A model generated the notes under the pieces. The model was not told the origin of the DNA. It ran no database searches and saw nothing but the letters and a program-made list of their open reading frames with translations. The position numbers and the translations under genes are program-made. Of a stretch of DNA of 64,000 nucleotides, positions 35,749 through 44,520 are shown one piece after another; position 1 is the first letter of the stretch; every line of letters starts with the position of its first letter. Origin of the DNA: Bacteroidota bacterium (GTDB taxonomy: Bacteria > Bacteroidota > Bacteroidia > NS11-12g > UBA9320); contig NVWV01000001.1 of the NCBI GenBank assembly GCA_002746305.1, positions 186,001 to 250,000 of the forward strand, written 5' to 3'.

Positions 35749-36426
35749 TTACCTATACTCCGTGCAATCAGCACTCATAACAGGTGTTGTCTTACATAGT
35801 TTTTTCCAATGATTCTTTCTTGAGATACCATATAAAAATGTTTTACTCATCGGAAAACTGAACTCTACCTTATTTTCATAGTCAATGCCTAAAATTCTAT
35901 GGCCAATATTTGGAGTTTCATAAAGAGACTCATTTATGGCCTGTGTAAAAGCTGCTGGTCCCATCATTTTATGAGAATCATAGGGACTGATATTATTCTT
36001 CATATTAGCTATAATCAGTTCGAGAGTTCTCTTTAAGAATGGATGGCCTGGTTCAAAGAAAAGAGCAAACTGAATGAAGTACTTTTTGTTATCCTCAAAT
36101 GATAATACCGCTTTGTCGTCGTGTTTAATAAAATCATCAATTTTGTAAAGGATTCTACTGTCCAGATCTAAATAAATTCCTCCTTTTTTGTATAAAATGG
36201 CATATCGGAAAAAGTCAGCCTTTGCTGCTCCTATGTTTATTCTTTTAAATAAGTTAAAAGACTCTTCTCCCAACTCATTGTAAATGAATTTTTCTACTCT
36301 TTTGTCATCATAGAATTGGTAGTCATAGTCAGGATTCTTCTTTCTAAGTCTATAAATGTGCCATCTGAATATCAACGGAAGTTTTGACGTCTTATAGGTT
36401 TGGTAAATAACCTTGGGTATTGACAT
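35749..36426 (-). CDS. Glycosyltransferase with DXD motif (GT32/OCH1-like)
   Basis: A 225-residue cytoplasmic or membrane-associated transferase. Landmarks are IPKVIYQTYKTSKLPLIF at the N-terminus, then FRYAILYKKGGIYLDLDSRI, whose DLD supplies the metal- and nucleotide-sugar-binding motif. FFEPGHPFLKRTLELI follows, as in capsular and mannosyl transferases of this type. No signal peptide or helix. It lies between the cca unit and a giant T9SS substrate and may act on surface glycans, but its substrate is not known. Confidence 0.85.
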   Translation of the reverse strand: MSIPKVIYQTYKTSKLPLIFRWHIYRLRKKNPDYDYQFYDDKRVEKFIYNELGEESFNLFKRINIGAAKADFFRYAILYKKGGIYLDLDSRILYKIDDFIKHDDKAVLSFEDNKKYFIQFALFFEPGHPFLKRTLELIIANMKNNISPYDSHKMMGPAAFTQAINESLYETPNIGHRILGIDYENKVEFSFPMSKTFLYGISRKNHWKKLCKTTPVMSADCTEYR

Positions 36427-36448
36427 AGTCTAAAATCTGGTTATACAT

Positions 36449-36480
36449 AAAACTGCCCTGATAGAAATCAAGGCAGTTTT
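36449..36480 (-). terminator. Hairpin terminator after the 1518-residue T9SS gene
   Basis: AAAACTGCCCTGAT (36449-36462) and ATCAAGGCAGTTTT (36467-36480) pair over 14 positions with a 4-base loop. On the minus-strand transcript the one non-Watson-Crick position is a G-U pair, and the arm ends in TTTT, so it reads as a terminator for the gene ending at 36505. It lies 23 bases from the start of the glycosyltransferase gene, which would therefore have its own promoter. Confidence 0.65.
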
Positions 36481-36504
36481 GCTAGTGGTGAAAACTGAAA
36501 ATTC

Positions 36505-39500
36505 TTACTCGTCAGTTTTCACTACGTATTTATAAAAGATACTTCCACCTATTTCAAATCTGACATTATAGACACCAGCTTTGTAGCCGTGTAGATTGAA
36601 TGTACTCATTGCATCAGCAGAGATATTATCTTGAACTATATGTTCATATCCATAGCCATCTGCAACTGATATCCGACCTGTAAGACCGTTAAACTTTGTC
36701 TTAGCATTCTCGTCTAGTTCTACGGTAAACATTCCTTGCGTTGGATTGGGATGAAGTACAAGTTCATAAGTAGGTAAACCTTCAATATCATCGTCATTAC
36801 TAGAAGAGTCTTGTGAAACGGTATTGGTTATAATAAGATTTAATTCATCTATAGGTGGCTTACATACATAGTGCTCCGCTTGTTCATGAATACTAATATC
36901 TCCGTTTAATATTCGCATTTCTGCTGTTACAATACACTTGAAATATTCTATCAAATCATATGACTCTATATATTCAGGTTCGGATAGTAATTGATCATAT
37001 TCCAAAATTGCAGTCATTCGATCATCTTTCTTACGGTACATGTCAGCCTTATCCATTTTTAAGTTAAACACGAATTCAGAAGACAAGGGAGTTTCTGCAT
37101 CATGCTGAGTTATTACGGTATTTATGGCCACTATAGTTTCGTCAAAAAGTTTGTTGTCATCCAACATATTTAAACTGTCAGTAGCTCGGAGATACTCTTG
37201 AGCAACATAGTAATTTTTATAGGCATGTAATTTCATAGTTTGAGCATTTTCATTATTTGAATTGAAATCGAACATGAAAACCTCTTTGTATTTATCTCTT
37301 GCAGATGCATAGTCTTTTAGTTTATACAATTCCTCATCAGCCTCAAACAGTACTTGATTGACCAATCTACCAACAAAAAGACCATCGATAAAAACTCCGG
37401 ATAATTCATCGCCATAATTTCGTCCAATGTTCCCATCACCGTCTATCGTAATACCTGTAGGGAAACCACATACACCAGACATTTTAGTTAAAAGCTGAAT
37501 AGGGTCGGTAATAGCACTTCCAGGCAGACCGAGTTCAGCATATGAAAAGGATCCACTATAGATGGGTTTATGATATATCTTATAGTCTATTCCCGAAGAT
37601 GGAGTAGGTGTACCCCAATAGTTGTTTGAACTTTCAATGTAATAGTGGGACGAGCCATTGAATAAAGGTTGACTTGGTTTTATAGCAATATCTAGTTGCA
37701 GTCCATTTCCCGAAATGTCATTAAACCCATTGACTAAATCAAGGCTAATTCCTTCTGCAATACCCAACCCATAAAGTAAGCCATTGTAGTCACTGTTGTA
37801 TATGCCCGCTGTATTATTAGTAATGCTGTTATAGCCATCATTACTGTTTGTAGATAATGAGATGTGACTTAACTTACGAGCATATATACCGTGTCTAGCA
37901 TTGTCATTGATGTGGACACATCTGGTTTTTAAAGTATTTCCAATGAGGGTAATCCCATGGGCATTACTTTCTTTTACATAACCATTGTCCCAATCCAGAA
38001 TTCCGCTGCTAGAGCCTGAAAAGAGGGTTTGTTTACCTCCTTTTACCTTTAGATCATTTAAGATACAGAGTTCATTTATACCATGAGCATCTATACTAAA
38101 TGAGGAGTTTTTAATGCTCACCTTGTACAGATCTACTCCTCCACCTCTTATGGCAATGGGAGTTATCATCTTATCAAATTGACAATTCTCCAAATTGGGT
38201 TTGTTATGCGGGAATACATAGTTGTGAGCTAGAAGGCCGTAAAGTCCTTGTTTAAACTTACAGTTTAGAATATTGACATCACGCTGTCCCGTAGTAATCA
38301 AACCAGCAAAGTAGTAATAGTCATCAGCGTTGTTAATCGTATTGATACGACAATCTCTTAATGTAATAGGGCAAGAGACGTGCAGACGGCTCATTTCTCC
38401 CAATTCAATTTTACCATTACGAACTTCGAAAGCAGCTAGGGTCTCAGGGATGATTACTCCAAAGCTGCCATCTATTTCTAATATTTTTTGATAAGGGGAT
38501 GTTCCTTGTAGATATATACTTGAATTTCGACCAGTTGTAATTTTGGCAAAGGTTTCATCCCCATTTAAAGCATTTTTGCCTTTTTTAAACGTAACGTATC
38601 CCAATCCATTCGGTCCAGGCCATATTCTGAAGGCCGCATTGTCCATCAAAATAAGTTCTCCTTCTATTATTAGATTGGCATTGGGACCGTCCAGTACAAT
38701 GTTTAGATTTCTGCCAACTCGAAATTTGCCGGCACTACCTATTCTCAAAGTAGAATTGTTCCCGATACGGAGGGTAGCTCCTGGGTCCAACTTCAGATAT
38801 CCTCCATTGTCTACCAACATTTCGGTTGGGTAGTTGGGGTCGGTGTTGGGAATAAACAATTCTCCACCTTTTTTTACTTTGAGTTCAGAGCCGCATAAGG
38901 TTAGGTCACCTGATACTCTGAGTAGTCCGTTGTCGTTTATAGCTACATTATGACTTAGGTAAAAGGGTTTGGGAATACCTATGTCTGCATATTCAGAAAA
39001 TCGTCGAGGGGTGATTTGTACAGTGTTTACCGAGGTGATTTTCTTTTTTACATCAAATTCATAGGCCTCATATTTACCCGTTACAGGATGAAACCCTGTA
39101 TGTTTTATTAGTGCGGAACTAACGCACGGGCAGGAATTTTCTTTGTAGCTATCCGTAAAATCGTCTTGATACACTAGCCGATAGAGGTTATAAAAAAGCA
39201 TAAAACTCATGGCTACGGTTTCTTCTCTTGGTAAAGAGTCTCGAGGATGTGACTGTTTGCTGAGACTCAACATATCTGCGTGCATCCACATATTGTCTAT
39301 GGTATAGTCATGGGAATTTTTGGATGTCTTACCCGTACCCTCACATGGAATACTATTGAGAAATTTTAATTGATTGGATTTACTTATTATGGTTGAGTGA
39401 CCGGGGTGGTAAGCATTGGGAAGTAGATTGTAGTATTCCTTTCCACTCAAATGGTTCTCGAAGAGATTGGTAAATTGATTGTAATAATTTGCTGTTATCG

Positions 39501-41061
39501 TTGCACTGGGATTGCTTATTTGGCTTGCGACATAGTTTTTTAGTCTTGCTTTAATTGATAAAGGTTGATCTAGACTTGAGGCATTAAAAGCAGGGTCCAT
39601 AGCCGCTATTTTTATGGTCATTTGACTACCCAGCGTATTTTTACTACTTGCAGCACTCCAGAGGGCAATTTTCCATAGGTTCTTACTTGATGGGAGCTTA
39701 ATATCTCCAGTGGCTGCCATCCAAAGTTTTATAGGGAACAGTATTGTCTGTAAGGGAACTACTTGTTGACCAGCAAACGCCGCAGAAGCACCTTTTATAC
39801 AATCTCTTCTTTTCTCTACCGTCTTGTATTCTGTGCCATCTACGTTGTGCTTTTCAGCGGTTTGTGCTTGTACGGCAGTGCACCCATTATCCATGATTCC
39901 AATAAAGGAGGAATTCCAGAGAACCTTGGCTCTATCTACAGCCTTGGGTAAATGCACCACAATGTCTGTGTTGTAGGTCTTGCCGGTTATTTCCTTACCT
40001 ATTCTGGCTAGAGGCTCTGCATAAATCCACATATTCATCCCACGCATTACTTGCTTATTATCATTGTTGGGGTTATTGATAAACCAAGTCGTCGTGAGTT
40101 TACTAATTGTGATAATTCTGTAATCGTCGTCCTCATTGAGGAGGATAGTGGCATCATTCACCGTCTTTTGCTTGCTTACAAAAGTTAGAATACGATCGGT
40201 CATTACCTCTACCCATGCATGGAAGTTGATGTATTTATCTTTTGAAGGCCTAGGAGCTACGGCAGCGTCTGAGGGTACAAACTTTTTCACAGCATAAAAC
40301 CCCATAAGGAGTCCATACACTTGGTCTTGACTCATCTCTGCACCACGTCTTGCTTCCAAGGGTTTCTCTCCATCTCGGGCAAAGTAGCAGAGTTTATCAT
40401 CATTTATTTCAAAGAGTAGGTCAGCAGATTTGGGGTGCACTAAGTTTTTTGTTTTGACAACTCCTTCGGTAAGGTAGTCATTACTTGGTACGGGGCCTTC
40501 TTCTCTATTCGCCATTTGGAAGTGATATAGACCTCCATTCAGAGCAAAATAATTGGTTATTGGGTCTGCTATCAATTGACCGTTTGTATCTACTTCATTG
40601 GTGTTGATTTTGCGGTACATATCTCCTGGCCAGTCATCGCGAACAAAGAAACCATCTGGATTTCCAGTTGAACCAGGAATAAAAAACTCTTCTGCAAACA
40701 GGTCCAATCGCTGTACAGCATTAAGAGCGTAGTACAACTCATTGGCCGTGGCGGTAACATCCCTGTTGTCATCCTTTAGTAATTTGTATTCCGTTGCCAA
40801 TACGGCAATGTATTCACCTAGATTAAGCGTAGCATCACCCGATTGATACTTACCGGGTACATTACCACATACTTTGTTAATGTCTCTGTTTTCAGCAGGG
40901 ATAGAATGTCCTGCTCCTTTTCCGATTTTAGTAAACTCTGTACGGAGTCGGTGGCGGTAGTTCCAATACTTGTCTTGGAGTTCTGCTTCTTGGGCAAGAG
41001 AATTAATTCCAGTTGTAATAAAAAGAAGGAGGAGTAGAATATTCAATTTTTGTTTCATCAT
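36505..41061 (-). CDS. Giant T9SS-secreted protein with beta-helix and TPR-like regions
   Basis: A 1518-residue protein with a signal peptide (MMKQKLNILLLLLFITTGINSLAQ). Residues about 25-640 form a large helical region of unknown fold. A short Cys-rich link (CPCVSS, about 643) follows. Residues about 690-1190 look like a right-handed beta-helix of solenoid repeats (LRIGNNSTLRIGSAGKFRVG; later INNTAGIYNSDYNGLLYG). Next comes a helical, TPR-like region (about 1235-1420; YKLKDYASARDKYKEVF). The type A T9SS sorting domain is at the end (LVLHPNPTQGMFTVEL ... YKYVVK). Secretion across the outer membrane is expected. No catalytic motif is recognised. Its 5' non-coding region is a copy of the one preceding the lipoprotein gene at 41231. 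Confidence 0.9.
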   Translation of the reverse strand: MMKQKLNILLLLLFITTGINSLAQEAELQDKYWNYRHRLRTEFTKIGKGAGHSIPAENRDINKVCGNVPGKYQSGDATLNLGEYIAVLATEYKLLKDDNRDVTATANELYYALNAVQRLDLFAEEFFIPGSTGNPDGFFVRDDWPGDMYRKINTNEVDTNGQLIADPITNYFALNGGLYHFQMANREEGPVPSNDYLTEGVVKTKNLVHPKSADLLFEINDDKLCYFARDGEKPLEARRGAEMSQDQVYGLLMGFYAVKKFVPSDAAVAPRPSKDKYINFHAWVEVMTDRILTFVSKQKTVNDATILLNEDDDYRIITISKLTTTWFINNPNNDNKQVMRGMNMWIYAEPLARIGKEITGKTYNTDIVVHLPKAVDRAKVLWNSSFIGIMDNGCTAVQAQTAEKHNVDGTEYKTVEKRRDCIKGASAAFAGQQVVPLQTILFPIKLWMAATGDIKLPSSKNLWKIALWSAASSKNTLGSQMTIKIAAMDPAFNASSLDQPLSIKARLKNYVASQISNPSATITANYYNQFTNLFENHLSGKEYYNLLPNAYHPGHSTIISKSNQLKFLNSIPCEGTGKTSKNSHDYTIDNMWMHADMLSLSKQSHPRDSLPREETVAMSFMLFYNLYRLVYQDDFTDSYKENSCPCVSSALIKHTGFHPVTGKYEAYEFDVKKKITSVNTVQITPRRFSEYADIGIPKPFYLSHNVAINDNGLLRVSGDLTLCGSELKVKKGGELFIPNTDPNYPTEMLVDNGGYLKLDPGATLRIGNNSTLRIGSAGKFRVGRNLNIVLDGPNANLIIEGELILMDNAAFRIWPGPNGLGYVTFKKGKNALNGDETFAKITTGRNSSIYLQGTSPYQKILEIDGSFGVIIPETLAAFEVRNGKIELGEMSRLHVSCPITLRDCRINTINNADDYYYFAGLITTGQRDVNILNCKFKQGLYGLLAHNYVFPHNKPNLENCQFDKMITPIAIRGGGVDLYKVSIKNSSFSIDAHGINELCILNDLKVKGGKQTLFSGSSSGILDWDNGYVKESNAHGITLIGNTLKTRCVHINDNARHGIYARKLSHISLSTNSNDGYNSITNNTAGIYNSDYNGLLYGLGIAEGISLDLVNGFNDISGNGLQLDIAIKPSQPLFNGSSHYYIESSNNYWGTPTPSSGIDYKIYHKPIYSGSFSYAELGLPGSAITDPIQLLTKMSGVCGFPTGITIDGDGNIGRNYGDELSGVFIDGLFVGRLVNQVLFEADEELYKLKDYASARDKYKEVFMFDFNSNNENAQTMKLHAYKNYYVAQEYLRATDSLNMLDDNKLFDETIVAINTVITQHDAETPLSSEFVFNLKMDKADMYRKKDDRMTAILEYDQLLSEPEYIESYDLIEYFKCIVTAEMRILNGDISIHEQAEHYVCKPPIDELNLIITNTVSQDSSSNDDDIEGLPTYELVLHPNPTQGMFTVELDENAKTKFNGLTGRISVADGYGYEHIVQDNISADAMSTFNLHGYKAGVYNVRFEIGGSIFYKYVVKTDE

Positions 41062-41063
41062 AA

Positions 41064-41894
41064 TGTCAATTTTGAATTGATTGCATTACGAATAAACGGA
41101 ACAATTGAGGCTAAATACTAGGATTGCTTAGATCTAGAATAAAATGGGTGGAATGCCACTATTGGGAGTAGGTTTGAATCCACTGGTTGGGTCTAGTAGA
41201 TTATTTTAAAGTATGATTTTTTGAAGTGATTTATTGACTTACGTCAAAATCGATAAGCTCCCATCCTTCGATATATTCCTCTGTAAAGTTCATGTATTTT
41301 TCTCGCTTTACTAGACCTATATTCTTTGCCCAAAAATATTTTGTTCTTCTTTCGTCCCAGATGTAATCTATATCTGCTTCAAATTCAGCTACATCGTAGT
41401 ACCATTGGTCTTGAATTTTTAGACTGTCGTGGAGTTGGTTGAGTTTAGTGACTTGACCACTGTTACCTCCTTGTAAATTTGTATCGAAAGGATAAAAGAA
41501 AATACCCGAACGAGAAGGCCCTTTTTGTGTATGGAATACAAATACATGTGGGAGTGGAGATGGGGTTGCATCGGGATATGGATGCTGAAGATCGAAGATA
41601 TACGGCCCCATTTTTAAATCTATGTCTTCTCGTGAAAATGAATTGCGTTCCCCTTTTAAATTTATCATTTTTGAATAATACCATTGCATAGTAATAGTAT
41701 CAAGTTCTTTGGATTTATCATTTTCGTATATCCAATAACTTCCAGGGGTAAATTTGATATACGCTTCACCTTTCGGTCCTAATCTATATTCACCGGTTAC
41801 GGGTATGTCTTCATCAGGCTTGCAAGTGCTCAATAGAAGAGGCAAAAGTGATATGAGAATAACCAGATAGTTGAATTTCATGAGTTACAAGTGT
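41064..41894. repeat. Tandem duplication, copy A (non-coding part plus lipoprotein gene)
   Basis: This block matches 41912-42765 after an offset of about 848-871 bases. The non-coding part (41064-41233) is nearly identical to 41912-42080, including ATTGACTTACGTC at its end. The first 22 codons of the gene and its last 60 or so codons are also conserved, while the gene's middle has diverged. Confidence 0.85.
41231..41881 (-). CDS. Lipoprotein paralogue A (tandem pair)
   Basis: A 216-residue lipoprotein (MKFNYLVILISLLPLLLSTC, Cys20) of unrecognised family. The signal is identical to the neighbour at 42752. The C-terminal part (NQLHDSLKIQDQWYYDVAEF, DIDYIWDERRTKYFWAKNIG, ending IDFDVSQ) is about 75% like it. 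The middle (about residues 30-135) is much less alike; both are hydrophilic and beta-like with aromatic residues. It is probably a surface or periplasmic lipoprotein. Its upstream non-coding DNA is the copy shared with the giant T9SS gene, so the two may be regulated alike. Confidence 0.8.
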   Translation of the reverse strand: MKFNYLVILISLLPLLLSTCKPDEDIPVTGEYRLGPKGEAYIKFTPGSYWIYENDKSKELDTITMQWYYSKMINLKGERNSFSREDIDLKMGPYIFDLQHPYPDATPSPLPHVFVFHTQKGPSRSGIFFYPFDTNLQGGNSGQVTKLNQLHDSLKIQDQWYYDVAEFEADIDYIWDERRTKYFWAKNIGLVKREKYMNFTEEYIEGWELIDFDVSQ

Positions 41895-41911
41895 AAAGAT
41901 ACCATTTTTGT

Positions 41912-42765
41912 TGTCAATTTTGAATTGATTGAATTACGAATAAACGGAACAAATGAGGCTAAATACTAGGGTTACATGGATATAGAATGAAATGGGTGGA
42001 ATGCCACTATTGGGAGTAGGTTTGAATCCACTTGTTGGGTCTGGTGGATTGTTTTAAAGTATGATTTTTGAAGTAAGTTATTGACTTACGTCAAATTCGA
42101 CAAGCTCCCAAGATTCAATAAATTCTCGGGTCCAATGGGCGTATTTCTCTCGTTTGATTAGCCCAACATTCTTTGCCCAAAAATATTTTGTAATTTTATT
42201 ATCCCAGATGTAATCTATATCCACCTCAAATTCAGCTACATCGTAGTACCATTGGTCTTGAACTTTTAGACTGTCGTGGAGTTGATTGAAGACTACATCC
42301 TGTCCACTATTACCAGATGATGATAAATCAAATGGATAGTAAAAGACCACTGATTCAGAAAAATTTTGACAATAGTCCTTAGCAAAAAATTCAAAGTACC
42401 TATTTAGAGTGTTGGTAGGTTGGCACCCCCATGCTTGTCGAATTCTAAAATCCTTATCTACACAGACTGTCTTAGACTCGGTCCTGAAGGTTATGTCTTC
42501 TTTTTTTAGAGAATTATTGCTTTCTCCACAGGTATAGTGCCGTACTCGTCTATTGCTGGATACCAATATTGTACTGTCTATTTCCTCTGTAACTGTATTT
42601 TTATATTTCCACCACCCTTGGGTAAAGTAAATGTAGTTTCCACCTTCACCTAGATAGATAGGCTCAGTCCAGATAACATCATCATCAGGCTTGCAAGTGC
42701 TCAGCAGAAGAGGCAAAAGTGATATGAGAATAACCAGGTAGTTGAATTTCATGAGTTACAAGTGT
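41912..42765. repeat. Tandem duplication, copy B (non-coding part plus lipoprotein gene)
   Basis: Second copy of the unit described at 41064-41894. It includes the non-coding stretch 41912-42080 and the lipoprotein gene at 42078-42752, with identity ending just after the gene's start at about 42765. Such tight, partly diverged copies indicate recent unequal duplication with later diversification. Confidence 0.85.
42078..42752 (-). CDS. Lipoprotein paralogue B (tandem pair)
   Basis: A 224-residue lipoprotein (same MKFNYLVILISLLPLLLSTC signal) of unrecognised family. Its middle has three extra Cys residues (YTCGESN, KTVCVDKD and AWGCQP) and an aromatic YFEFFAKDYCQ segment absent from copy A. 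This suggests a disulfide-stabilised variant. The C-terminal ends of the two proteins match closely (DIDYIWDN, TKYFWAKNVG, LVEFDVSQ). Its own upstream DNA is not part of the duplicated regulatory stretch. No function is known. Confidence 0.8.
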   Translation of the reverse strand: MKFNYLVILISLLPLLLSTCKPDDDVIWTEPIYLGEGGNYIYFTQGWWKYKNTVTEEIDSTILVSSNRRVRHYTCGESNNSLKKEDITFRTESKTVCVDKDFRIRQAWGCQPTNTLNRYFEFFAKDYCQNFSESVVFYYPFDLSSSGNSGQDVVFNQLHDSLKVQDQWYYDVAEFEVDIDYIWDNKITKYFWAKNVGLIKREKYAHWTREFIESWELVEFDVSQ

Positions 42766-43019
42766 TAGGAACATCTAAATCTTGCTCCAAGTTAAGTAGG
42801 TGAAAGCAATAAAGAAAACCTACAAGCAATATTGGATGAATTCAGCGTAATAGTACTAAATGGTACAAGTGTGAATACCTTGTTTTGATCTTAATTTTAC
42901 CGCTGATAATAGTTTTATATAAGCTAGGCATGGCTATGTCAAAAGGAAGTGAAGGGGTAATTACATATGCGAATAGGATGTGGATTAGCTTTTGGCATTT
43001 TAATTGAACCTTTGCAGGT
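42753..43019. other. Intergenic stretch, no gene seen
   Basis: A 267-base gap between divergent genes. I find only short open frames (25 codons or fewer) without a signal or good start. TTGAACCTTTG (43004-43014) is a weak -7-like element before the PorP/SprF gene. Confidence 0.5.
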
Positions 43020-43961
43020 ATGAGAAAGATAGGATTAGCGGTAGCATTGTGTGTAGTAGGAAGTGTATTGGCTCAAAATTTAGAACTAACCAGTGGTAAG
43101 GATATAAAGCAGCCAGGTAAGCTGAATCCTGCATTGGCAGGGGTTCAAGAAGATTTGATTCGGGTATTGACCGATGCAGAAATAGGGGCGAGCTATCAGT
43201 TTATGTTGGAAGGGAGAATGCCGCTTAACCTAGGGAACTACATGGTAGGAGTAGAGCGTACTTTTACAGACAATGTGGCCAATAATATGTTCAATATAAC
43301 CTACGGTAGATCTGCCAAAGGTGACAAAGCTTTGCAATGGAGATATGGAGGTTCACTGCAGTTTAACCAAAAGAGCATCTTGTCTCCGGGTTTTGACAGT
43401 ACTTCGGGTTACACGTTTACCGATTTGAATGGTGACACTCAATCTGTTCGAAACTTGAATGATATTAAAAATGAACTTGCCTACATGGACGCTGAATTTG
43501 GGGTTACGGCAAATTTTAAAAATTTAATAGTGGGTGCTAGTGTTGAGAATATCTTAGGTCAAAACGTGTCGTTGAGTAAGTTGAGTTCTCGTCATATCCC
43601 ATTTACTGCTAACCTTATGGTAGGTGGTTTTCTTAACATTGGCGAAAATGTTACAATTTATCCCTCAGCAATTGCAGTATTCAATAAAGACGATGTTTAT
43701 GGTAAGGCAAACTTTAATGTAAGTACAAGACGTATGAACTTTAATGCGTCTTATATTCAAGAAAATGAGTTTCAGGATATAAGTGGATCTATTGCAGTAA
43801 GACTCAATAAAATATTCGCAGGAATAAAATACACCCATCCGATAACCAGTGCATCAATAAACGCTCAACCGAGTTTTAATCTATTTTTTAACTCAACTAT
43901 TTTTAAGAGTAGAAAGTTTAATAAATCAGACTTTGCCCTTAAAATGAAGAAGTTTTACTAA
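43020..43961 (+). CDS. PorP/SprF-family type IX secretion membrane protein
   Basis: A 313-residue outer-membrane barrel protein with a signal peptide (MRKIGLAVALCVVGSVLAQ) and the PorP/SprF landmarks PGKLNPALAGVQEDLIRV, GVERTF, GGSLQFNQKSI, NLMVGGFLNIG, and a closing FNKSDFALKMKKFY. Such proteins act in T9SS export or as partners that hold large surface adhesins at the outer membrane. Its neighbours on the other side are a giant T9SS substrate and a pair of lipoproteins, which fits a substrate-specific SprF role. Confidence 0.9.
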   Translation: MRKIGLAVALCVVGSVLAQNLELTSGKDIKQPGKLNPALAGVQEDLIRVLTDAEIGASYQFMLEGRMPLNLGNYMVGVERTFTDNVANNMFNITYGRSAKGDKALQWRYGGSLQFNQKSILSPGFDSTSGYTFTDLNGDTQSVRNLNDIKNELAYMDAEFGVTANFKNLIVGASVENILGQNVSLSKLSSRHIPFTANLMVGGFLNIGENVTIYPSAIAVFNKDDVYGKANFNVSTRRMNFNASYIQENEFQDISGSIAVRLNKIFAGIKYTHPITSASINAQPSFNLFFNSTIFKSRKFNKSDFALKMKKFY

Positions 43962-43969
43962 AGGAAAAT

Positions 43970-44431
43970 TTAGTGAGAGATGTTAATATTGATATCCATT
44001 TTTTCTCTTTGCCTGCTAAATTCTTTACCTATTCTTATTGATACAGTTTTTAGATTGTCTTCATTCAAAGTACCATCTTCGTTAATCACTTTACCATTGT
44101 AAAATGCTTTGAATAGATGTTTTGCAAACCCCTGGTATTCAAATAAAATATCATTTGAACCTGGTTTTAATATTTCGTAGTAACTCACATTCCCTTTTGG
44201 ATTACTTTCGCTTATGGCCTTATTATCTTGAAAGGTTCTTGTAACAGCTAGTAAAAGAAGGTCTCCATTGGTGTTTTTTACCAATCTGTTTTGACGTACG
44301 ATATCATCTTTCTCCCAATTGGCATAAGCAACACCATCCACGGTTACAGCTCCTTTCTTAACTTTCACCTTTTGAGCAAATGAAGATGAGGCAATAACAA
44401 ATAGTAACAGGGTAATGAGTGTTTTTTTCAT
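43970..44431 (-). CDS. Small secreted protein of unknown function
   Basis: A 153-residue protein with a signal peptide (MKKTLITLLLFVIASSSFAQ). The mature part begins KVKVKKGAVTVDGVAYANWEKDD, a beta-rich segment with a likely strand-turn-strand. A region with NTNGDLLLLAVTRTFQ follows, and later ILFEYQGFAKHLFKAFYNGK. It carries a -7 box (TACCTTTG, 44443-44436) four bases before the ATG. Function unknown. It converges with the PorP/SprF gene, 8 bases apart. Confidence 0.8.
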   Translation of the reverse strand: MKKTLITLLLFVIASSSFAQKVKVKKGAVTVDGVAYANWEKDDIVRQNRLVKNTNGDLLLLAVTRTFQDNKAISESNPKGNVSYYEILKPGSNDILFEYQGFAKHLFKAFYNGKVINEDGTLNEDNLKTVSIRIGKEFSRQREKMDININISH

Positions 44432-44435
44432 GGTT

Positions 44436-44443
44436 CAAAGGTA
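44436..44443 (-). promoter_or_regulatory. -7 promoter element before 44431
   Basis: The minus strand reads TACCTTTG (44443-44436), four bases before the ATG at 44431. It probably produces a leaderless transcript, but no clear -33 element is seen. Confidence 0.5.
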
Positions 44444-44520
44444 ATAAATATCACAGAACTGTAAGCTTATTATTGGTAGTGAGGCTTTTACCTTTATTTT
44501 CGTTATCTTTAAAAAAGAGG

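Noticed and set aside
42753..43019. A 25-codon frame starting ATGGCTATGTC before the PorP/SprF gene.
   Set aside because: It ends at TGA within the promoter region and shows no signal or coding-like composition.
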